Shown here piece after piece: positions 1-8,933 of a stretch of 64,000 nucleotides of DNA. Each line of letters starts with the position of its first letter. The stretch's first letter is position 1. Under the pieces are notes generated by a model. The model saw nothing but the letters and a program-made list of their open reading frames with translations. It did not search any database and had not been told where the DNA came from. Made by a program: the position numbers and the translations under genes. This stretch comes from Pseudomonadales bacterium. Lineage in GTDB: Bacteria > Pseudomonadota > Gammaproteobacteria > Pseudomonadales > Halieaceae. The stretch spans positions 1,633,249 to 1,697,248 of the forward strand of contig JACKNO010000001.1 in NCBI GenBank assembly GCA_024234815.1, written 5' to 3'.

Positions 1-131
1 TCCGTCGCGCCCGAGGCTTGGGCGATGGCGGCTCCCTGGACCAGGATTATTGCGGCGCAGCACAGCACGCGGAGGAGCTCAACCCTGAGCATTACTGACC
101 ACAGCATCTTGCGTAGACTCCGGCGGATCAT
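1..131 (-). CDS. Exported protein, N-terminal part only (runs off left edge)
   Basis: Reading the minus strand from the ATG at 129-131 gives an uninterrupted frame to the left edge. It begins MIRRSLRKMLWSVML, followed by a hydrophobic stretch and an AIAQA-type signal peptidase I site near residue 38. Only about 43 residues are visible, so no family can be assigned. The gene is divergent from the oxidoreductase at 349, and the 217 bp between them hold the AraC-linked element at 236-255. Seen: a signal-peptide-like N-terminus. Inferred: export to periplasm or outer membrane. Confidence 0.55.
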   Translation of the reverse strand, partial: MIRRSLRKMLWSVMLRVELLRVLCCAAIILVQGAAIAQASGAT

Positions 132-235
132 GTGTGTAACCCAGCCATCCCTATAGATGAGTCGGCGCAGAGGCGGCGGCGACTTCATCCAGTCCCTCGC
201 GGAGTTTGTCGGCCCAGCGCCTGCGGCTTGCATTT

Positions 236-255
236 CTGTCATGAATTGAAAAGAC
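236..255 (+). promoter_or_regulatory. Putative AraC-family operator, site A
   Basis: The sequence CTGTCATGAATTGAAAAGAC differs at one of 20 positions from the element upstream of the AraC gene (29940-29959). It ends 93 bp before the ATG of the oxidoreductase at 349 and reads in the same direction as that gene. Binding by the AraC protein is an inference from the match and from its recurrence upstream of PHA genes. Confidence 0.6.
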
Positions 256-348
256 ATGGTCGCCCCAAGCAAAGCATCCCGCCCGGTGAGCGCGTACTGT
301 AACGATATACACCAAAGCTTCACGCAACAACCAAGGGAGTAAGCGCAC

Positions 349-1329
349 ATGGCACAGGCAATACGTTTCCATTCGACAGGCGGACCAGAGGTCCTGCAAC
401 TGGAACAGGTCGAGGTCGGCGATCCCGGTCCCGGCGAGGTGCGCATGCGCCACGTGGCCGTGGGACTGAACTTCGCGGACACCTATTTCCGCAATGGCAC
501 CTACCCGGTGCCCCTCCCCGCCGGTATGGGCGTGGAAGCCGCTGGCGTGATCCAGGCGGTGGGGCCGGGCGTCACCGGCTTCGCACCCGGTGATCGGGTC
601 ACTTACACCGGCTTTATCAACACCCTGGGCGCCTACAGCACCGAGCGCATCGTGCCCGCCGCACCGCTCATCAAGCTGCCCGAGGGTATCGCCTTCGAGA
701 CCGCCGCGGCGATGACCATGCGCGGCCTGACCTCGGCCTACCTGATGCGTCGCATCTATCCTTTCCAGGAAGGGGATTCGATCCTCCTGCACGCGGCCGC
801 CGGCGGCGTGGGATTGATCGTATCGCAATGGGCGAAGCTGCTGGGCCTCACCGTGATCGGCACAGTGTCGACCGAAGAGAAGGCCGCGATCGCCCGGGCT
901 CACGGCTGCGACCACACCATTAACTATAGCCATGAGGATGTGGCGACCCGGGTACGGGAACTGACCGGCGGTGTCGGCGTGTCCGTGGTGTTCGACAGCG
1001 TTGGCCGGACGACCTTCATGTCCTCGCTGGATTCACTCAAGCGCCGTGGCCTGCTGGTCTGCGTAGGCACGGCATCGGGCACCATCCCGCCGTTCGATCC
1101 CCAACTGCTCGCCATGAAGGGCTCTTTGTTCATGACCCGACCGGCCCTGGCTGACTACATTGCCGACCCGGCGGAGAAGGCCGCCCTGGGCGAGGAGATA
1201 TTCGGGCACGTGGCCGCGGGACGTATCCGCATCGAGATCAACCAGCACTACGCGCTCAGGGATGCCGTGCGGGCGCACCAGGACCTGGAGTCGCGCAAGA
1301 CTACTGGTTCTTCCATTTTTGTCATTTAG
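349..1329 (+). CDS. Quinone oxidoreductase, zinc-independent MDR family
   Basis: 326 residues, the usual length for NADPH:quinone reductases of the medium-chain dehydrogenase/reductase superfamily. The N-terminal GroES-like half contains GMGVEAAGVIQAVGPGV. The Rossmann half has the AAAGGVGLIVSQWAKLLG dinucleotide-binding loop (about residues 147-164), the QOR version of the GxGxxG signature. No zinc-binding cysteine cluster is visible, as expected for quinone or crotonyl-CoA-type reductases. The ATG at 349 follows an AAGGGAG ribosome binding site. It heads a probable operon with the dioxygenase (14 bp gap) and MFS transporter. The true electron acceptor cannot be told from sequence. Confidence 0.85.
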   Translation: MAQAIRFHSTGGPEVLQLEQVEVGDPGPGEVRMRHVAVGLNFADTYFRNGTYPVPLPAGMGVEAAGVIQAVGPGVTGFAPGDRVTYTGFINTLGAYSTERIVPAAPLIKLPEGIAFETAAAMTMRGLTSAYLMRRIYPFQEGDSILLHAAAGGVGLIVSQWAKLLGLTVIGTVSTEEKAAIARAHGCDHTINYSHEDVATRVRELTGGVGVSVVFDSVGRTTFMSSLDSLKRRGLLVCVGTASGTIPPFDPQLLAMKGSLFMTRPALADYIADPAEKAALGEEIFGHVAAGRIRIEINQHYALRDAVRAHQDLESRKTTGSSIFVI

Positions 1330-1343
1330 ATGAGGTGAATACC

Positions 1344-2192
1344 ATGCGTGTGGAACCACTGACCTGCAGCCTGGGCGCCGAACTGAAGGGCGTCAATCTC
1401 GCGGACGCTGCCCGCGACGACGATCTGTTTGCCGAGATCCGGGCCCTGCTGCTGAAGCATCGCGTCCTGTTTCTGCGCGACCAGGACATCAGTCGCGCCG
1501 AGCACGTGGCCTTCGCCAGGCGGTTCGGCGAGTTGGAGGACCACCCGGTGGCGGGCAGCGACCCGGAGAACCCCGGCCTCGTGCGCATCTACAAAAACCC
1601 AGACCAGCCCAACGACCGCTACGAGAACGCCTGGCATACGGACGCCACCTGGCGGGTTGCGCCGCCTATGGGTTGCGTGCTGCGCTGCGTTGAGACCCCG
1701 GAGGTCGGCGGCGACACGATGTGGGCCAACATGGTGCTCGCCTACGAAAACCTGCCGGAGGATATCAAGACAAAGATCGCCGGCCTGCGTGCGCGCCACT
1801 CGATCGAGGCCAGCTTCGGCGCGGCCATGCCGATCGAGAAGCGCCTCGCCCTGAAGGAGCAATTTCCCGACGCCGAACACCCGGTGGTGCGCGTCCACCC
1901 CGAGACCGGGGAGGAGGTGCTGTTTGTCAACGCCTTCACCACCCACTTCACCAACTACCACACGGCGGCAAACGTGCGCTTCGGCCAGGACGCCAATCCG
2001 GGTGCTGCGGATCTGCTGCGTTACCTGGTCAGCCAGGCGAATATCCCGGAATACCAGGTGCGCTGGCGCTGGCAGAAAAACAGCATGGCCATTTGGGACA
2101 ATCGCAGCACCCAGCACTATGCTGTTATGGACTACCAGCCCTGCCATCGCAAGATGGAGCGGGCGGGAATCATCGGCGACGTGCCGTTCTGA
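1344..2192 (+). CDS. TauD/TfdA-family Fe(II)/2-oxoglutarate dioxygenase
   Basis: About 282 residues. The protein opens with MRVEPLTCSLGAELKGVNL, typical of the TfdA/TauD family, and has the metal-binding HTD motif in NAWHTDATWR (about residues 97-106) and a distal His in the NRSTQHYAVMDY segment near the C-terminus. These enzymes couple oxidative decarboxylation of 2-oxoglutarate to hydroxylation of a substrate such as a sulfonate, phenoxyacid or sulfate ester. The substrate here is unknown. I prefer the ATG at 1344, which has GAGGTG seven bases upstream, over a GTG at 1335 inside that ribosome binding site. The adjoining MFS gene is a plausible substrate importer. Confidence 0.88.
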   Translation: MRVEPLTCSLGAELKGVNLADAARDDDLFAEIRALLLKHRVLFLRDQDISRAEHVAFARRFGELEDHPVAGSDPENPGLVRIYKNPDQPNDRYENAWHTDATWRVAPPMGCVLRCVETPEVGGDTMWANMVLAYENLPEDIKTKIAGLRARHSIEASFGAAMPIEKRLALKEQFPDAEHPVVRVHPETGEEVLFVNAFTTHFTNYHTAANVRFGQDANPGAADLLRYLVSQANIPEYQVRWRWQKNSMAIWDNRSTQHYAVMDYQPCHRKMERAGIIGDVPF

Positions 2193-2256
2193 CCAGGCTG
2201 CCGTGTCCCGGTAGCAGGCGCACCGGGATGCCGCCGACTTCAAGGAGTTTCCAGTC

Positions 2257-3585
2257 GTGGCAATATCTCCGCCCATAAACGAGACAGGCCCCGCCGTCCA
2301 TGTGACGCGCAGGTACGCCTGGGTCGTGTTCGCGCTGACCTTCGGATTGCTGATTTCCGACTATATGTCGCGGCAGGTCCTGAATGCCGTCTTTCCGCTG
2401 CTCAAGGCCGACTGGGCATTGACCGATGCCCAACTCGGCTCCCTGAGTGGCATCGTGGCGCTGATGGTCGGGCTGTTGACCTTCCCGCTGTCCCTGGCCG
2501 CGGACCGCTGGGGGCGGATTCGCAGCCTGACCCTGATGGCCGTCCTGTGGAGCCTCGCGACCCTGGCCTGCGCCCTGTCGCGCAACTACCAGGATATGTT
2601 CATCGCCCGACTCTTCGTCGGTGTCGGTGAGGCCGCCTACGGCAGTGTCGGCATCGCGGTGGTGCTCAGCGTATTTCCGCAGAATATGCGGGCGACCGTG
2701 ACCAGCGCCTTCATGGCCGGCGGTATGTTCGGTTCCGTGCTCGGTATGGGGCTGGGCGGCGTACTGGCCGAGCACTTCGGCTGGCGCGGCTCTTTTTCCG
2801 GCATGGCGATAGTGGGCCTGGTACTGGCCGTCGCCTACCCCTTTATCGTGCGCGAGTCGCGGATCGGGACCAGCCCCAAGCGCCCCGAACCCGGTTCGAC
2901 CCCGGCCGCCGTCGGCGCCGGCAAGGGTTTTCGTCAGTCACCGCTGTGGAGCCTGTTCTCAACGCGTTCGGTGATCTGTGCCTACATCGGCAGCGGCCTG
3001 CAGCTGTTCATCAGCGGCGCGTTGATGGCCTGGATGCCCAGCTTCCTGAACCGGTACTATGACATGGAAATCGATCGCGCCGGAGTCACGGCGTCCGTAT
3101 TCGTACTCGCCAGCGGTGCCGGCATGGTACTCTGCGGCATGCTCAGTGATCGCCTGTGCCAGAATCAGCCCGGTCGCAAGATTGCGCTGGCGGTGACCTA
3201 CAGCGGCCTTTGTTGCGTCATGTTGTTAGTGGGCTTTCAGCAGGAACCGGGGGTTCTGCAGTTGGCCCTGATCGCCGCCGGGATGTTCGTCGCGGCGGGC
3301 ACTACCGGCCCCGCGGGCGCGATGGTCGCCAACCTGACTCACCCGCTGATCCACGGCACGGCCTTTGCTACCCTGACGCTGGCCAACAACCTGCTGGGTC
3401 TCGCGCCCGGACCTTTCGTGACAGGATTGATCGCCGACAGCCACGGGCTGATGACCGCCCTGCAATGGCTTCCGCTGATGAGCCTGGGTTCGATACTGGT
3501 ATTTATGATGGCGTACCGCTCCTACCACGGTGACCTGGAGCGAATCGCGGATTTCACTGCCACCAAACCGGCGCGCGCCGCCTGA
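2257..3585 (+). CDS. Major facilitator superfamily transporter
   Basis: 442 residues with about twelve hydrophobic segments and the MFS loop 2-3 signature LAADRWGRIRS after the second helix, with a DRLCQNQPGRK counterpart in the second half. The N-terminus MSRQVLNAVFPLLKADW resembles organic-anion (ACS/spinster-like) transporters. The GTG at 2257 is preceded by AAGGAG at about 10 bp. Co-directional with the dioxygenase and the permease at 3608, so import of an organic acid or sulfonate used by the dioxygenase is a reasonable inference. The substrate itself is not readable from the sequence. Confidence 0.85.
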   Translation: MAISPPINETGPAVHVTRRYAWVVFALTFGLLISDYMSRQVLNAVFPLLKADWALTDAQLGSLSGIVALMVGLLTFPLSLAADRWGRIRSLTLMAVLWSLATLACALSRNYQDMFIARLFVGVGEAAYGSVGIAVVLSVFPQNMRATVTSAFMAGGMFGSVLGMGLGGVLAEHFGWRGSFSGMAIVGLVLAVAYPFIVRESRIGTSPKRPEPGSTPAAVGAGKGFRQSPLWSLFSTRSVICAYIGSGLQLFISGALMAWMPSFLNRYYDMEIDRAGVTASVFVLASGAGMVLCGMLSDRLCQNQPGRKIALAVTYSGLCCVMLLVGFQQEPGVLQLALIAAGMFVAAGTTGPAGAMVANLTHPLIHGTAFATLTLANNLLGLAPGPFVTGLIADSHGLMTALQWLPLMSLGSILVFMMAYRSYHGDLERIADFTATKPARAA

Positions 3586-3607
3586 CGACAGCCTGGGAGA
3601 CCCTTCG

Positions 3608-4621
3608 ATGATCAGTACCCGCTTGGCCGCCGCACGGCAGAGTACCCAAAACCTGTGGCCGGGAATACTGGTCTGCCTGACGGTGGCGGCAGCCGCCAAT
3701 TTCCTGTCCGAGCATTACCAGGCACCCCTGATGTTGTTCGCCCTGCTGCTGGGAATGGCGCTGAATTTTCTCGGCGACAACGACGCCTGCAAGCCGGGCA
3801 TCGAGTTTGCGGCGCGTTCGCTGTTGAGAATAGGTGTCGCGCTGCTCGGGGTACGCATTACCTTTGACCAGATTTCCAGCCTGGGATGGCAGCCGGTGCT
3901 GCTGGTCGTGGGAGCGGTCGTGGCCACCATCCTGGTTTCTATGGCGGCCGCGCGGGCAATGGGATTCAACACCCTGTTCGGATTGCTGAGCGGCGGTGCG
4001 ACGGCCATCTGCGGCGCTTCCGCAGCGCTCGCGCTGTCAGCCGCGCTGCCGGCCCACTCGGGCAAGGAGCGCGCCACCCTGTTCACGGTGATCGGTGTCT
4101 CCGCGCTGTCGACCATCGCCATGATCGCCTATCCCATGCTGGTGGAGGCGGTTGGCCTGGACCCGCAACAGGCGGGCGTGTTCCTGGGCGGGACAATTCA
4201 CGACGTCGCCCAGGTGGTGGGCGCGGGCTACAGCATGTCGCAGGAAACAGGCGACACCGCCACCGTGGTGAAACTGATGCGGGTGGCCATGCTGCTGCCG
4301 GTGATTGTCGCGGCCGCCCTGATCACCCGCGCCCGGGGAGGACACGTCGAGGGGACCCCACGGCCCCCGCTGCTGCCGTGGTTCGCAGTCGCCTTCCTGG
4401 GCTTCGTGGTGATCAACAGCATGGGCTGGATACCGGCCCCGGCGCAGCTCGCGGGCAATCATATCTCCATGTGGTGCCTGACCACCGCCATTGCGGCAAT
4501 CGGAGTAAAGACCCAGCTGAAAGAGCTGGTGGCCGTTGGCATCAAGCCGATTCTGCTCATGCTCGGCGAGACCGCGTTCCTGGCAGCGCTGGTGCTGGCA
4601 GTGTTGCACTGGGGTGGTTGA
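3608..4621 (+). CDS. YeiH/YeiB-type permease (putative sulfate exporter family)
   Basis: About 337 residues and 9-10 membrane segments. The motifs RIGVALLGVRITFDQI and GATAICGASAALALSAALP are characteristic of the conserved UPF0324/PSE family (E. coli YeiH). The ATG at 3608 follows GGGAG. A longer in-frame GTG at 3530 lies inside the MFS gene and would add a charged, non-conserved leader, so I rejected it. Family members were named putative sulfate exporters by homology only. A role in exporting sulfite or sulfate after sulfonate oxidation by the TauD-like enzyme would fit the neighbourhood but is inference. Confidence 0.82.
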   Translation: MISTRLAAARQSTQNLWPGILVCLTVAAAANFLSEHYQAPLMLFALLLGMALNFLGDNDACKPGIEFAARSLLRIGVALLGVRITFDQISSLGWQPVLLVVGAVVATILVSMAAARAMGFNTLFGLLSGGATAICGASAALALSAALPAHSGKERATLFTVIGVSALSTIAMIAYPMLVEAVGLDPQQAGVFLGGTIHDVAQVVGAGYSMSQETGDTATVVKLMRVAMLLPVIVAAALITRARGGHVEGTPRPPLLPWFAVAFLGFVVINSMGWIPAPAQLAGNHISMWCLTTAIAAIGVKTQLKELVAVGIKPILLMLGETAFLAALVLAVLHWGG

Positions 4622-4776
4622 TTGCAGGTTCCCGGTCGCAAGCCGACGATAATCTTGGAGCGGTTTATCGGTGGATGAAAAGTGCAAATGCGAATCTTCG
4701 CGGTGGCATAGCCCAGCGCGATGCGCACAAACAGGGCCATGACAGGTAATGCGACCAGCTGTGACGGAGGTCATCG

Positions 4777-6105
4777 ATGCTTTGGATTGAACTCGGCATT
4801 CTGCTGCTGTGTATAGTAGTCGGCGCACGGCGAGGTGGGATCGCGCTGGGTACCGTTTCCGGACTCGGTCTGGTTTTTTTCATGGTCGTGCTGGGCTTGC
4901 CTCCGGGAAGCCCGCCGGCAGTGGTACTCGGCATGATACTCGCGGTGATTACCGCGCTGTCGATGATGGAAGCCGCGGGTGGAATGAACTATCTCGTCGC
5001 CACCGCTGAGGGCCTGCTGCGCCGCAATCCGCGCAGGATTACCTTCCTCGCGCCCTTCGTCTCCTATCTGCTGATCTTTGCCGCCGGCACCCAGCACGTC
5101 ATCTATTCGTTGCTGCCGGTTATTGCGGAAGTATCCACCCGGGCCGGCGTCAGGCCAGAGCGCCCCTTGTCCATGAGTGTGATCGCCGCCCAGCACGGAC
5201 TGGTGGCGTCGCCGGTTTCGGCGGTAACCGTCGCCCTGCTGGCCGCGCTGACACCGCTGGGCGTCAGCCTCGGGCAGATTCTCATGGTCACGCTGCCGGC
5301 GACCCTGATCGGTGTTGCCGCCGGTATTCTCTCGGTGGCCTGGAAGGGCAGGGAACTGTCGCAGGAACCGGGCTTTGAAAACGCGGTAGCCCAGAGCGGC
5401 CGGGGTGGTGAAGAGAAAGATACGGCAAGCCCCGACACGGGCACCCGTGGCCGGGGGCCCTGCCTGACCTTCCTTATCGCTGTGGTTGTCGTCGTGCTGT
5501 TCGGATTGTTCCCGGAACTGCGACCGACCTACTCGACCCTGGTCGATGGCGTGACCACAGACACTCCCGTGGATATGGGGCGCGTCATCATGATTGTCAT
5601 GCTGGCGGCCGCGGGAGTTATAACTCTGTTATTCAAGGCTGATCCGGCACTCGCGGTCAAGGGCAAGCTCATGCAGGGTGGCCTGGTGGCGATCATTTCC
5701 ATTCTCGGGGTCTCCTGGTTGGGCTCCTCATTTTTTACCGCCAACGAGGCCACCATTGTCGGAGCGATCTCCTCTCTCGTGGCGAGCTATCCCTGGGTTT
5801 TTGCACTGGGATTGTTCGTGTTGTCCATATTGCTGTTCAGTCAGGCGGCCACGGTAGTGATTCTGTTGCCGGTTGGTGTGGCCATGGGTATGCCGCCGCA
5901 TCTGTTACTGGGCGTCTATCCTGCGGTCAACGGCAATTTTTTCCTGCCGACCTACGGCACGGTGCTGGCGGCGGTTTCGTTTGACCAGACCGGAACAACA
6001 CATATCGGACGGTATTTGTTGAACCACAGTTTTATGCTGCCCGGACTGGTGACGACATTTTGCGCAACCCTGGCCGCACTGGTTCTGGCCTGGCTGCTGT
6101 TATAG
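4777..6105 (+). CDS. Anaerobic C4-dicarboxylate carrier, DcuA/DcuB family
   Basis: 442 residues, close to the 433-446 of E. coli DcuA/DcuB. Matching features are the N-terminal GILLLCIVVGARRGGIALG, the AGTQHVIYSLLPVIAEVS segment, an AAQHGLVASPVSAVTVAL loop and the C-terminal PAVNGNFFLPTYGTVLAAV. These inner-membrane carriers exchange aspartate, fumarate and succinate. The ATG at 4777 follows CGGAGG. It sits 43 bp before an exported aspartate ammonia-lyase, so it probably takes up the fumarate or aspartate released in the periplasm. DcuA versus DcuB cannot be separated here. Confidence 0.88.
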   Translation: MLWIELGILLLCIVVGARRGGIALGTVSGLGLVFFMVVLGLPPGSPPAVVLGMILAVITALSMMEAAGGMNYLVATAEGLLRRNPRRITFLAPFVSYLLIFAAGTQHVIYSLLPVIAEVSTRAGVRPERPLSMSVIAAQHGLVASPVSAVTVALLAALTPLGVSLGQILMVTLPATLIGVAAGILSVAWKGRELSQEPGFENAVAQSGRGGEEKDTASPDTGTRGRGPCLTFLIAVVVVVLFGLFPELRPTYSTLVDGVTTDTPVDMGRVIMIVMLAAAGVITLLFKADPALAVKGKLMQGGLVAIISILGVSWLGSSFFTANEATIVGAISSLVASYPWVFALGLFVLSILLFSQAATVVILLPVGVAMGMPPHLLLGVYPAVNGNFFLPTYGTVLAAVSFDQTGTTHIGRYLLNHSFMLPGLVTTFCATLAALVLAWLLL

Positions 6106-6148
6106 GTGATAGGGTAAAACCCGGACTCGATTAAGGAGAAGATCGAAC

Positions 6149-7627
6149 ATGTACATCAGAACACGCATTTGCAGCGCGGTACTGGCACTGGCGCTGGTCC
6201 CCGGTTCCATCGCCGCGAAAGAAGCGGGGGGCGCGGTCAGGATGGAGCGCGACCTGCTCGGTGAAAAAGCGGTGCCGGCGACGGCCTATTACGGTGTGCA
6301 GACGGCGCGGGCAATGGAGAATTTCCAGATATCCGGCCGCACCCTGCAGGACTACCCCGAGCTGATCATCGCCTTCGCCCAGACCAAGGTGGCTGCCGCC
6401 AGAGCGAATACTGATGTCGGCGAGATGGACACGCAGGTGCGCGATGCCATTGTAAAAGCCGGTGAGGCGATCATGGCGGGAAAATATCTAGACCAGTTCC
6501 CGGTGGACCCGTACCAGGGGGGAGCGGGCACCTCGACGAATATGAATGTCAACGAGGTCATGGCGAACGTGGCCCTGGAACTGACGGGACACAAGCTGGG
6601 AGAGTACAGCGTCATCGAACCACACGACCACCTCAATATGTCGCAGTCGACCAATGATTCCTACCCCACGGCGCTCAAGGTGGCGATGTTCACCAACAAC
6701 GACCTGCTGGTGGCCGAAGCCGAACGGCTGATTGCATCGCTGCGCAAGAAGGGGGACGAGTTTATCTATATCCTGAAAATGGGCCGTACCGAATTGCAGG
6801 ATGCGGTCCCGATGACCGTGGGCCAGGAGTTTCACGCCTTCGCTGCATCGGTGCAGACAGAAATCGATTTCCTGCGGGCGGCGGAAAAGCCGCTGTTCAT
6901 CATCAACATGGGCGCAACGGCTATTGGTTCCGGTTTAAACGCGCCCGAGGGCTATGGGCAGAAGACGGCCCAACATCTGGCACAGCAGACCGGCAAACCG
7001 ATCGTACTGGCTGATGACCTGTTCGCGGCCACCTGGGACCAGCACGCCTTCGTGGCGGAGTCCTCCGCGCTGAAAAGCCTCGCAGTCAAGCTCGCCAAAA
7101 TCGGCCGCGACCTCATCCTGCTCTCCTCCGGGCCGCGGGCCGGCCTGGGCGAGATCAACCTGCCGCCGATGCAACCAGGCTCCTCCATCATGCCCGGCAA
7201 GGTGAACCCGGTGATCGCAGAGTTGACCAATCTGGTCGCCTACCGCGTGGTTGGCAACGACACCTCGGTGACCATGGCGGCCGCCGATGGCCAACTCCAA
7301 CTCAATGCCTATGAACCATTGCAGGCCATTGCGATACTCGATTCGCAGCGCCTGCTGACCAATACCATGCGCACCTTGCGTGAGCGCTGCATCGACGGCA
7401 TCACGGTCAACCGCGACACCCTGCAACAGAATATCCAGCGCACGGTGGGAATCGTGACCGCGCTCAACCCCGTGATCGGTTACGAGCGCGCGACCGAGCT
7501 GGCGGCGGAAGCCTACCGCAGCAACAAGGGAATCCTGGAAATCGTCCGGGAGCAAAAAATTCTCACGGAGGAGCAGATCACCGAGATTATGGATCCTGAC
7601 AAACTGACCGGTATGGACCGGCAATAA
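6149..7627 (+). CDS. aspA: Aspartate ammonia-lyase with an N-terminal signal peptide
   Basis: 492 residues of fumarase/aspartase superfamily. The mature part starts VRMERDLLGEKAVPATAYYG, matching the usual aspartase N-terminus. The conserved GSSIMPGKVNPVIAEL catalytic loop and TNDSYPTALK segment are intact. In front is a leader MYIRTRICSAVLALALVPG ending SIAA, a good signal peptide that cytoplasmic aspartases lack. The reaction is L-aspartate to fumarate plus ammonia; the location is predicted periplasmic. The ribosome binding site is AAGGAG at about 10 bp. It lies between a Dcu carrier and a periplasmic asparaginase, forming a pathway from asparagine to fumarate. Fumarase is the alternative, but aspartase fits better. 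Confidence 0.88.
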   Translation: MYIRTRICSAVLALALVPGSIAAKEAGGAVRMERDLLGEKAVPATAYYGVQTARAMENFQISGRTLQDYPELIIAFAQTKVAAARANTDVGEMDTQVRDAIVKAGEAIMAGKYLDQFPVDPYQGGAGTSTNMNVNEVMANVALELTGHKLGEYSVIEPHDHLNMSQSTNDSYPTALKVAMFTNNDLLVAEAERLIASLRKKGDEFIYILKMGRTELQDAVPMTVGQEFHAFAASVQTEIDFLRAAEKPLFIINMGATAIGSGLNAPEGYGQKTAQHLAQQTGKPIVLADDLFAATWDQHAFVAESSALKSLAVKLAKIGRDLILLSSGPRAGLGEINLPPMQPGSSIMPGKVNPVIAELTNLVAYRVVGNDTSVTMAAADGQLQLNAYEPLQAIAILDSQRLLTNTMRTLRERCIDGITVNRDTLQQNIQRTVGIVTALNPVIGYERATELAAEAYRSNKGILEIVREQKILTEEQITEIMDPDKLTGMDRQ

Positions 7628-7665
7628 GCTAACCTCAATATAAGTACTAACCAGGAGATATCGAC

Positions 7666-8730
7666 ATGATTCAACGCATTTCACGCACGGCATTGTTGCT
7701 GGCAGCTGCGTTTTGGACCGCGCTGCCACTGGCTGCGGCGGATAAACCCAATATCGTTATCCTGGCTACCGGCGGTACCATCGCCGGCTCCGCCGAGAGC
7801 CAGACCCAGGCCGGGTATACTTCGGGCCAGGTCGGCGTCGACGTCCTGATCAACGCGGTACCGCAACTCGCCGAACTGGCCAATATCAGCGGCGAGCAGG
7901 TGGCCAATGTCGGCAGCCAGGATATGTCGGATGCCATCTGGCTGAAGCTCGCGGACCGCATCAACGCGCTGCTGGCAAAACCCGACGTGGACGGTATTGT
8001 GGTCACCCACGGCACCGACACCCTCGAGGAGACGGCCTACTTCCTCAATCTCGTGGTGGACAGTGAAAAGCCCGTGGTACTGACCGCGGCCATGCGCCCC
8101 TCCACCGCGATGTCCGCAGACGGCCCGCTCAATATTTTCAATGCTGTCGCCGTCGCGGCGGACCCAGAGGCGGAAGACCGGGGCGTGCTGGTGGTGGCAA
8201 ACGATGACATCCACGGCGCACGTTCCTTTACCAAGACCAGCACCACCGACGTGCAGACCTTCCAGTCCATTGAGTACGGCCTTATCGGCGTCAGCCTGTA
8301 CGGCGAGAACCGCTGGTTCCGGGAGCCTTTTCGCAAGCACACCGAGGACAGCGACTTTTCCGTGTCCGGGGTGAAGTCACTGCCCCGGGTTGACGTGATC
8401 TATATTACCGCCGACGTGTCCCCGGACCTTATTGAAGCGGCCGTGAAAAACGGCGCGAAAGGTATCGTGACGGCGGGTGTGGGCAACGGCAATATGACTG
8501 GCGCCGCTCTGGAAGCGGTGAGGGCGGCGGTGGCGCAGGGGGTGGTTGTGGTCCGCTCAACCCGGGTGCCCAGTGGCGCGGTGGGGCGCAACGTGGAAGT
8601 CAAGGATGACGAGGTCGGCACTGTTGCCTCCGGCGAATTGAACCCCGCCCGGTCGCGGGTGCTGTTGAAGCTCGCGCTGCTGAAAACCTCGGACCCGGTA
8701 ACGATACAGGAGTACTTCAATACGTATTAA
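7666..8730 (+). CDS. ansB: Periplasmic type II L-asparaginase
   Basis: 354 residues with a signal peptide (MIQRISRTALLLAAAFW ... LAAADKPN). Both catalytic signatures of the type II family are present: IVILATGGTIAG near residue 30 with the nucleophilic Thr, and VVTHGTDTLEETAYF with the second Thr and the Asp. The enzyme hydrolyses Asn, and often Gln, to Asp and ammonia in the periplasm. It follows aspA by 38 bp with an AGGAGA ribosome binding site, so the two are almost certainly co-transcribed. The product aspartate is the substrate of the preceding lyase. Length and motifs are normal. Confidence 0.93.
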   Translation: MIQRISRTALLLAAAFWTALPLAAADKPNIVILATGGTIAGSAESQTQAGYTSGQVGVDVLINAVPQLAELANISGEQVANVGSQDMSDAIWLKLADRINALLAKPDVDGIVVTHGTDTLEETAYFLNLVVDSEKPVVLTAAMRPSTAMSADGPLNIFNAVAVAADPEAEDRGVLVVANDDIHGARSFTKTSTTDVQTFQSIEYGLIGVSLYGENRWFREPFRKHTEDSDFSVSGVKSLPRVDVIYITADVSPDLIEAAVKNGAKGIVTAGVGNGNMTGAALEAVRAAVAQGVVVVRSTRVPSGAVGRNVEVKDDEVGTVASGELNPARSRVLLKLALLKTSDPVTIQEYFNTY

Positions 8731-8765
8731 TGCGGGGAAAAAATATCGACCGTGACAGGGTTCGA

Positions 8766-8789
8766 GGGGGGAGACTGTTGTCGCCCCCC
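8766..8789 (+). other. GC-rich hairpin between asparaginase and porin genes
   Basis: Six G (8766-8771) pair with six C (8784-8789), with an inner GAC/GTC stem and a TGTT loop. No run of T follows, so this is not a standard terminator. It may partly terminate or protect the upstream mRNA end and so separate expression of the enzymes from that of the porin. Confidence 0.45.
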
Positions 8790-8821
8790 GGCCTTGGCAT
8801 GGGGTGTCACGTTAAGACAAT

Positions 8822-8850
8822 TTGTTATTTACAGAGAAGTCACATATTCT
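8822..8850 (+). promoter_or_regulatory. Candidate sigma-70 promoter for the porin gene
   Basis: TTGTTA (8822-8827) and TATTCT (8845-8850) are 17 bp apart, each with 4 of 6 consensus bases. This lies in the 203 bp gap before the porin GTG at 8934, so the porin may have its own promoter besides read-through from ansB. Position and spacing fit, but the match is moderate. Confidence 0.4.
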
Positions 8851-8933
8851 TTTTTTGAATAGCTGCCTGGCGCGGGGAAAGGAGTATCCAGTGGAGCTTG
8901 ATAATCAAAACAAGTCCTACCGAGGAATTACCA

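Noticed and set aside
1326..2276. Minus-strand open frame of 316 codons opposite the dioxygenase
   Set aside because: Antisense shadow; His/Gly/Arg-rich and without motifs.
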